A model generated the notes under the pieces. The model was not told the origin of the DNA, did not search any database, and saw nothing but the letters and a program-made list of their open reading frames with translations. Positions 6,701 to 10,677 of a stretch of DNA of 10,677 bases are shown here, one piece after another. Within the stretch, counting starts at the first letter, position 1, and each line of letters begins with the position of its first letter. The DNA is taken from assembly GCA_019420275.1 (NCBI GenBank), contig JAHZHN010000025.1, positions 1 through 10,677 on the forward strand, given 5' to 3'. This stretch comes from Clostridiales bacterium. GTDB lineage: Bacteria > Bacillota > Clostridia > Lachnospirales > Lachnospiraceae. The translations under genes were made by a program, and so were the position numbers.

Positions 6701-9700
6701 GAATATCTTCAATAAATCTCGTCTTATTTCCAACCTGAGGCGTCATCTTGGGTTCTTTTGGCATCTTCTTCATATACCTGGTCGTATCGTATACCACTCT
6801 GACTGTACCGGGATCCTGCGGCTTATCTGCAATTACCTGATAAGAATATCCGATATTCTGCCATTCGAATTTAAGTTGTTTTCCTGAAGGATTCGGATAA
6901 ACATCCTGCGCATCCCTGTCATTTGATGTACAGCTCCAGACAATCTCTTTCCCCTGATATGCACCCTCCAGCGTTGCCTTCTTCGGAACTTCTACCGAAT
7001 AGGATTCTCCATGTGCCACATATTCTCTCAAAACAGCTTTTCCCTCTGTCAGATTCAACGGATCCATGACTTCCACCAAATGAAAGCTTCCTTCTACATC
7101 AAACCGTCGCCCTGCAACTCCAATCTGAGCTGACAATCCTGTCAGCCGGTCAAAATAATTTTCAATCTTGTCCGGATTCAAGGGATTCGGCTGTGAAAAA
7201 TAGTATACCGATACATCATGCCCGTTTTTGAGAACCGGAATGTACCACGTGCCATCGTTATCTTTATATGGATGCTGTACAAATACACGGCTGTCTGTAG
7301 CATATCCAAATAGTATTTTTTCTTTTCTATCGATTCCCGGTTCTAACTTGTCCGGTGTAAAGCCAAACTCCTTATATATCTGCGAGATCGTATCATCTGC
7401 TCTTGCCCGCAGATAATAACGGCTGTCCCGTCCGCTGTTTGCTTTTGTTATGTAGTACTGCGTGGCATTGATATTTTTTACCAGTTTATAATCACCATCG
7501 ATAAACACGTAAAAACTGATATTGGCTTCTTTTTCCTCTTTAGGTTTCTCAGTATTATCCGGAACGATCACATAAGGTCTCACCGCATCTTCCGGCTGGA
7601 TCGTAAAGCTCATTTCCTTCTTTGCTTCATCTTTGACTCCCGGAATACCGGAAAGTGTACCGTCTTCTCTTCGGCATTCCCAATTGATTTCTTTTGTCTG
7701 CCCTTCTACACGTGGCTTTGTGCTTACCGTTCTTGTAAGCGTTGTTTTTCTTGCGACAAAATCGATTGCCGGAAGTACCTCTAAATCGGTAGGACTATAG
7801 ACCTGTCCCTCCTGATCCTGTACTGTCACACTGTAAAATCCATTATACCGGTCATCATGGTATTCCATCAGCGTCTTTGCATTCAATATAGGCGCCAACT
7901 GTCCATCAGGCAGATAGTACACATCCATTGGCTCACCGGTCTTTCCTATATAAATACAGTCATGACCATTTTGTGTATACTTTCCTGCATTATGAAGAGT
8001 ATCATAATCTCGTTTGGAATAATAAAAGCGCTCTCGATTTCCATTTTGCAGGAGACCGTCATAATGGAACTTCTTTAAATGTTCTTTTAATACCGCATTC
8101 GAAATGTAATAATAAGTGGTTCCCTGATCACTCGTCGTATCTTTCAGCACAGGGATGTCTGCCTGCTCTACATTATATCTTTCATAATCTACAAAGGTAT
8201 AGAATTTGATATTCAGTGTTTCCGGTGAAAATGTATTGCATGCAATGGTATATGGCTGTTCTATCTTCTGAATCGTAAATTCCAGTTTTTTCTCCTGTGC
8301 ATTTTCTACTGCAGGTATTGTCTTTTGTTCGTCCTCACTGATGCCAAGCCATTCGTCCGCTTTCGTTTCTCCCTGATCCACTGTAATTTTAACATCTTCA
8401 TCTTTCTTATGATAAGTCACTGTCCGTTTTCCATCCGGCGAAATCACAGTCACGGAATAAAAGCTGTGCCGGTTTTGTTTCAACTGGTCTGCAACCGTTG
8501 CTGTCACAGTTCCACTTCCATCCACTACATCTTCCGGTACTTTCTCAGCTTTATCTGCCCCTTTCGGCATATAATAAATGTCCGTTGGAACAGTACTGTT
8601 CTGATTCTCCAATGTATAGGACACATATTGCTTTCCTTTATGCGTTGCCATCGCCGCATGCGCTAAAGTCTTTTCTCCGCGCACTGCATACGGAAAATAC
8701 TTTCCGAATTGCGAATCCGTTTCTTTCAGTCCATATTCTTTATAAATCTCTGCCAGATCGCTGACGGAAAGATAATTTCTTCCCTGATTATCCCATTTAT
8801 AAACTCTTTTCAGAGAATCACTTGGCAGTTTTCGGATCTCATTATCCACATATACATAAAATTGAATATCAAACGCTGTCTTGTCGGCTCTTTGGATCAC
8901 ATACGACTGGGAAATATTTCCAATTGTAAACTTCGTTTTATTCCCGGCTTCTTCCGTTCCGTCTACTATCGTATCGTCTGCCCCGACACAGGTCCATTCA
9001 ATTCGGTCTGTCTGCGCTGGCAATGTAGGATTATACTCAGACACTGCTATTTCAAATGTTCTTTGATACAACGCATAGTGGATCTGGTCCTGTCCTTCCC
9101 CTTTTACCTCCACCGAGTAAAAAGAATTGTCTCTTTTTACAGCGGGCTCTAAAGTCAAATATCCTCCCTTTCCTTCCGGAAGGTAGTAAACATCCACAGG
9201 TACATTCTGTTTATCTGCTCCATCATTATATGACACATACGTTTTACCGGAGCCCGGATCTTCATAAACAGTTCCATACTCTATGCCGATTCTTCCTCTG
9301 TTGGCAGATACAAACTTCTGATTTGCATCCGGATTCTGACCATCAATTCCTTTTATAAATCCAAAGTCTTCATACACAGAGATCAGATCGTCCACCGAAA
9401 TCCCATGATAGGTCTTTCGTCCTTGTGTCCATGTTTTAATACCGGAAATTCCATTTGTCTGAAGTTTAAGCTTTCCACCTTCATAAATCACATAGAAGTC
9501 AATATTAAAGTCCTGTTTTACTTCATAAGGCTCTGCCGGCGTCTCCACTACACCTGGGGATGGTTCGGATACTGCAGGCTGCTGTTCTGATGCGCTCTCT
9601 TTCTCAGGCACGCTTCCCTCTTCCGCTGAACCATCCTCTTCAGGCAGCGTCTCATTTTCCGGCAACTTCTCTTCCTGTGGCGGAATCTCTTCCTGTGGTA

Positions 9701-9923
9701 TTGTTTCTGCTCCCGGTATTCCTTCTGTCCCAGACAGAATTTTTTCCCCTGGCGGAGACTCTTCCTGAGATATTATTTCTTTCTCTGATAACGTTTCCTG
9801 TCCCGTTTCCATTTTTTCAATGGTAGGCTCTGCTGCCAAGGCTATCGTTCCAATCTGATTCATACACATAACCAACAGAAGTCCCCAAGCTATCCTTCGA
9901 AGCCATGCATTCTTTTTTTTCAC
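3792..9923 (-). CDS. Giant multi-domain cell-wall-anchored adhesin, predicted pilus tip protein (Cpa position)
   Basis: A 2043-aa surface protein. Order: signal peptide 1-30 (cleavage after ALA); Glu/Pro-rich disordered segment about 33-135; four divergent tandem modules (about 138-344, 350-561, 569-787, 799-1032); an InlB B-repeat-like domain (1038-1148, ending YEFDHW...FYAAWSK); an unassigned domain (1155-1306, with FFTIYWYSFK and DGWHIDG); then five Ig-like Cna_B/SpaA-type domains (1307-1999); sorting signal TPDTGIDLDEEPY (2004-2016), hydrophobic segment, and basic tail. Candidate isopeptide triads in the five domains are K1313/E1401/N1460, K1472/E1530/N1599, K1610/E1669/N1715, K1737/E1824/N1876 and K1889/E1944/N1997. 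The layout is a head on a proteolysis-resistant stalk. As first gene before sipA-fctA-srtB it holds the place of the Cpa tip adhesin, though it is much longer and shows no clear thioester motif. The start is GTG (9921-9923) with AGGAGG 7 nt upstream. The binding target is unknown. Confidence 0.88.
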   Translation of the reverse strand: MKKKNAWLRRIAWGLLLVMCMNQIGTIALAAEPTIEKMETGQETLSEKEIISQEESPPGEKILSGTEGIPGAETIPQEEIPPQEEKLPENETLPEEDGSAEEGSVPEKESASEQQPAVSEPSPGVVETPAEPYEVKQDFNIDFYVIYEGGKLKLQTNGISGIKTWTQGRKTYHGISVDDLISVYEDFGFIKGIDGQNPDANQKFVSANRGRIGIEYGTVYEDPGSGKTYVSYNDGADKQNVPVDVYYLPEGKGGYLTLEPAVKRDNSFYSVEVKGEGQDQIHYALYQRTFEIAVSEYNPTLPAQTDRIEWTCVGADDTIVDGTEEAGNKTKFTIGNISQSYVIQRADKTAFDIQFYVYVDNEIRKLPSDSLKRVYKWDNQGRNYLSVSDLAEIYKEYGLKETDSQFGKYFPYAVRGEKTLAHAAMATHKGKQYVSYTLENQNSTVPTDIYYMPKGADKAEKVPEDVVDGSGTVTATVADQLKQNRHSFYSVTVISPDGKRTVTYHKKDEDVKITVDQGETKADEWLGISEDEQKTIPAVENAQEKKLEFTIQKIEQPYTIACNTFSPETLNIKFYTFVDYERYNVEQADIPVLKDTTSDQGTTYYYISNAVLKEHLKKFHYDGLLQNGNRERFYYSKRDYDTLHNAGKYTQNGHDCIYIGKTGEPMDVYYLPDGQLAPILNAKTLMEYHDDRYNGFYSVTVQDQEGQVYSPTDLEVLPAIDFVARKTTLTRTVSTKPRVEGQTKEINWECRREDGTLSGIPGVKDEAKKEMSFTIQPEDAVRPYVIVPDNTEKPKEEKEANISFYVFIDGDYKLVKNINATQYYITKANSGRDSRYYLRARADDTISQIYKEFGFTPDKLEPGIDRKEKILFGYATDSRVFVQHPYKDNDGTWYIPVLKNGHDVSVYYFSQPNPLNPDKIENYFDRLTGLSAQIGVAGRRFDVEGSFHLVEVMDPLNLTEGKAVLREYVAHGESYSVEVPKKATLEGAYQGKEIVWSCTSNDRDAQDVYPNPSGKQLKFEWQNIGYSYQVIADKPQDPGTVRVVYDTTRYMKKMPKEPKMTPQVGNKTRFIEDIPEDEKGTYKIKSPYPLIYDHEDNDSKELEQYEFDHWDYRDGKGRWQECYSGMELAEIINDTQKPIIFYAAWSKVSDRNRKQVQFYICKSAMPEDGSVALPSVNEDDYTSAVAVANCNVSASLLHDVPVLGNKNPTLWEHYANGHKSVMKLLQGTKPDEGYIGNEDYIYKIDRIPSDEEVFQTIRESGRKIRIGEKEIPSSKLDTEFFTIYWYSFKSEMSDGWHIDGRIVAKNGYLTVQKDFVGQPDVIKEIQKDYYIGIDMDERFSDGTIQPPAFHQHMKLVLPSEESQMPAADTPDQVVGTWDDETHTSCTWIVKADPFWKYTLKEYNYEPKNQTVQFSGWYNVHNSHESGENVNTWELYPESGIKFTGRGMGRGGESLTIELENRYQKPGVLTLNKFDVSTGQGMKDITFDVSLDGVEKEPVTTDKNGIAEIAIPLQDEAGNNRTATETYLLREKNVPIGYIDPGDVQITVVIKDGAFKIQTAKLVDRKAEGTQGPVTAPENGMIDGKSVLTIRGDTNLNIRNFSKSSKLHIKKIWENRNDALTEKQVKVRLYQNGISTGQEFLLNEENGWEYTIEKVPLFLDTKPVEYKIEEIEIGKTHYSPEFGDGFLYYEVIYPEIQYKDKDNQPLLPNQEQEFQNVAAIELEVQNLHFNLADRSFLKTDDLPRNRLKDAKFMLYEVPYKEGTSEYVDDTGYTVEYQNGQSTDAVVLKKDRQECTPITVEPYMTDERGMLQIPDTVPNGRYWMVETSTPYKGETGKVQYQDNLSLYMLDIENEILFLYEKNPETNAWKPLADRHVVNHPQKGGVTVQILKEVTGPFGELDKPFTVEISYREDGIKMNKQTTASVKNGEMITLSHVELGSDIKITETVDTSKYDISLSQKDQNGGYLQGISAVENQNTAVMTHKITGMPGDIIELKITNENVEDATPDTGIDLDEEPYLWMLVIISIASVFGFYQRRKKNRLDSE
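3927..6005 (-). other. Stalk of five predicted isopeptide-locked Ig-like domains in the giant adhesin
   Basis: Residues 1307-1999 divide into five domains, each with a first-strand Lys (forms such as VQKDFVG, LNKFD, KKIW, FLKTDD, ILKEVTG), a Glu in a YxxxE-like strand (YTLKE, YLLRE, YKIEE, YWMVE, IKITE) and a closing Asn (ELENRY, NIRNF, FQNVA, VVNHP, ITNEN). This is the Cna_B/SpaA isopeptide signature. The second (KFD...LREKNVPIGY) and fourth (KTDD...KDAKFMLYE) are closest to the SpaA type, the third to Cna_B, and the first and fifth to the FctA-associated stalk type. Bond formation is predicted from residue placement only. Confidence 0.72.
6480..6812 (-). other. InlB B-repeat-like domain in the giant adhesin
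   Basis: Residues 1038-1148 begin with VRVVYDTTRY and end with YEFDHWDYRDGKGRWQECYSG and PIIFYAAWSK. A Tyr-rich first strand, a YxFxxW motif, then a glycine-rich turn and a terminal YAAW are the marks of the Listeria-Bacteroides/Flg_new repeat, a small ubiquitin-like beta fold found in Gram-positive surface proteins. A single copy is present, separating the N-terminal modules from the rest. Confidence 0.6.
6828..9512 (-). repeat. Four tandem divergent ~205-235-aa modules in the giant adhesin head
   Basis: The modules map to 8892-9512, 8241-8876, 7563-8219 and 6828-7529. Each opens with a strand like FNIDFYVIYEG, FDIQFYVYVDN, LNIKFYTFVDY or NISFYVFIDGD. A GR-Y segment and a helix (DLAEIYKEYGL, TISQIYKEFGF) follow, then a GKxYVSY strand, VPVDVYYLPEG-like and FYSVTV-like strands, then W-x-C (W310-C312, W748-C750, W996-C998; module 2 has W525-L-G527). 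The close is FTI with YVI. Divergence at the protein level means the DNA copies are not near-identical. I do not recognise the family. A role as the ligand-binding head is inferred from its N-terminal, stalk-distal place. Confidence 0.8.
9525..9827 (-). repeat. Glu/Pro/Ser-rich low-complexity segment at the adhesin N-terminus
   Basis: Residues 33-133, just after the signal peptide, are dominated by Glu, Pro, Ser and Gly in loose, imperfect motifs of about 10-13 residues (for example ETIPQEEIPPQEEKLPENET). No folded domain is expected. It would form an acidic flexible tip beyond the folded modules. Loose repeats of this kind often vary in length between strains. Confidence 0.75.
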
Positions 9924-9930
9924 GTCGCTT

Positions 9931-9936
9931 CCTCCT
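9931..9936 (-). promoter_or_regulatory. Ribosome binding site of the giant adhesin
   Basis: AGGAGG on the minus strand lies 7 nt before the GTG at 9921-9923. Full match and ideal spacing fix this start although the codon is not ATG. Confidence 0.8.
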
Positions 9937-10090
9937 CATATAATCAAGTATTTTTTATTGAAAGATCAAATTTTTCACTCTATTTTATACGATTCTTATT
10001 CTTCCCCGTTTTTTTCACCATTGCAACGTTCATTTTGCTTTTTTGTTATGCAATTCATATTTTCCCTATAAATATTCTTGCATTTTCAGT

Positions 10091-10120
10091 TTTATACGTT
10101 CTTTTTTTCGTTAATAACAA
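10091..10120 (-). promoter_or_regulatory. Candidate sigma-A promoter of the pilus operon
   Basis: On the minus strand TTGTTA (10115-10120) and TATAAA (10091-10096) are 18 nt apart. Transcription would start near 10084, giving an untranslated leader of about 160 nt. Just upstream, a second -10-like TATACT preceded by TG (extended -10) overlaps the same area near 10120-10130. A lone TATAAAAT without a -35 lies nearer the gene, around 9985. Consensus matches are partial and AT-rich DNA gives chance hits. Confidence 0.45.
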
Positions 10121-10330
10121 GTATATCACAAAAATTTTCAAATACAAGACTTGATTATTTTTTCTCTCTTTTCTTGCAAATCATAGACTGCAAAAATGGT
10201 TGTGATATGAGTTGCTTATCTATTCAACTCCATATATGGATATTACAACTGGAAAAAACTTGCTGCGAAAAATAGTAAACAGCATTAAACCCCTCTTATT
10301 CTCAGAGTTCTTACCGATTTTTCTTTCCAT

Positions 10331-10382
10331 AAAAAAGGTGGATGTAAAAAACTCGCTTGAGTTTTTTTCACATCCACCTTTT
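10331..10382 (-). terminator. Nested hairpin terminator downstream of the SDR gene
   Basis: Arms 10333-10354 and 10359-10382 pair over about 22 bp with a small bulge and a 4-nt loop. On the minus strand the stem is followed by a run of six T (A-run at 10331-10336). The inner part (10346-10368) is itself a short hairpin next to an A/T run, so the structure may work in both directions. It lies about 80 bases past the reductase stop and insulates the pilus promoter region from upstream transcription. Confidence 0.85.
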
Positions 10383-10459
10383 AGGGACTTATTTCACAGC
10401 CCCATTTTTTCTGTCACCCTAACTGTGATCCTGTTTAAAAATAATTAGAAACACTGCAA

Positions 10460-10677
10460 CTAGCTTCTTGCAGCTCCATCCACAGATAGAATTTCACCAG
10501 TTACATAACTCGCCATATCACTTGCAAGGAAAAGGAATGCATTTGCGATGTCTTCCGGTTCCCCGACTCTTCCAAGCGGAATCGTTGCGATCAAAGGTTT
10601 GATCACAGATTCCGGAAGCGCTGCAACCATATCTGTTCTTGTAATACCAGGCGCTACTGCATTTACACGGATATTAT
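10460..10677 (-). CDS. Short-chain dehydrogenase/reductase, FabG-like, C-terminal part (cut by window edge)
   Basis: Only the last 71 codons and the TAG stop (10460-10462) are inside the window; the N-terminus with the Rossmann glycine motif and the YxxxK active site lies beyond 10677. Visible SDR hallmarks are RVNAVAPGITRTDM (after strand beta-6), then LGRVGEPEDIANAFLFLASD and SYVTGEILSVDGA near the C-terminus. This is the classical SDR end, closest in style to 3-oxoacyl-ACP reductase (FabG), an NADPH enzyme of fatty acid elongation. Many classical SDRs with other substrates share these motifs, and the final GAARS differs from the common VDGGM ending, so the substrate is open. Its own terminator and the long gap separate it from the pilus operon; a functional link is unlikely. 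Confidence 0.9.
   Translation of the reverse strand, partial: NIRVNAVAPGITRTDMVAALPESVIKPLIATIPLGRVGEPEDIANAFLFLASDMASYVTGEILSVDGAARS

Larger units (their letters stand above)
9924..10330. other. 407-base intergenic region upstream of the pilus operon
   Basis: AT-rich DNA without a credible gene: the short open frames have no ribosome sites and poor composition. It holds the adhesin ribosome site, the promoter candidates, an inverted repeat TTGCA/TGCAA (10174-10193) and a perfect 12-bp palindrome TCCATATATGGA (10229-10240). The last two lie 50-110 bases upstream of the promoter candidate, where a regulator could bind, but no known operator is recognised. No riboswitch class is evident in the leader. 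Confidence 0.6.

Noticed and set aside
9924..10084. Riboswitch (for example cyclic-di-GMP) in the adhesin leader
   Set aside because: No conserved riboswitch core sequence or convincing multi-helix layout could be found by eye; a covariance-model search would decide.
10229..10240. 12-bp palindrome as a defined operator
   Set aside because: A perfect AT-rich palindrome of this length can occur by chance in such DNA and matches no regulator site I know; mentioned only in the intergenic description and finding.
10078..10448. Plus-strand short open frames in the intergenic region
   Set aside because: No ribosome sites, AT-driven composition, and the second runs through the hairpin terminator.

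Overview
The window looks like chromosomal DNA of a low-to-moderate GC Gram-positive Firmicute, most likely a gut Clostridium relative (Lachnospiraceae-like). This rests on C-terminal sorting signals (P-x-T-G, hydrophobic segment, Arg/Lys tail), strong AGGAGG ribosome sites, many GTG starts and the protein style. The genus is inference; no marker gene is present.

Almost the whole window (about 10.1 kb down to 61) is one minus-strand operon for a sortase-assembled pilus. In transcription order it encodes: a 2043-aa cell-wall-linked giant adhesin (9923-3792); an 87-aa cytoplasmic protein of unknown function (3799-3536); a signal-peptidase-I-like protein whose catalytic Lys position is Ser (3539-2982); a two-domain, FctA/Spy0128-like major pilin (2937-1615); a class B sortase (1535-759); and a small one-domain FctB-like pilin (755-132), followed by a strong terminator (61-106). 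Apart from the 87-aa gene, this order matches the streptococcal FCT-3 pilus island (cpa, sipA, fctA, srtC2, fctB). I therefore infer tip adhesin, assembly chaperone, shaft, polymerase and wall-anchoring base, in that order.

Gene junctions are tight: overlaps at 3792-3799 and 3536-3539, and a 3-nt gap at 756-758. The two larger gaps flank the major pilin: 44 nt before it, and 79 nt with a hairpin after it. The pilin is also the only operon gene with a plain ATG start, which fits its need for high expression.

The roughly 400-base intergenic region 9924-10330 carries candidate promoters and small inverted repeats but no credible gene. Beyond a nested hairpin terminator (10331-10382), the right edge holds the last 71 codons of a minus-strand short-chain dehydrogenase/reductase (FabG-like), probably a separate transcription unit. 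No RNA genes, CRISPR arrays or mobile elements were seen.
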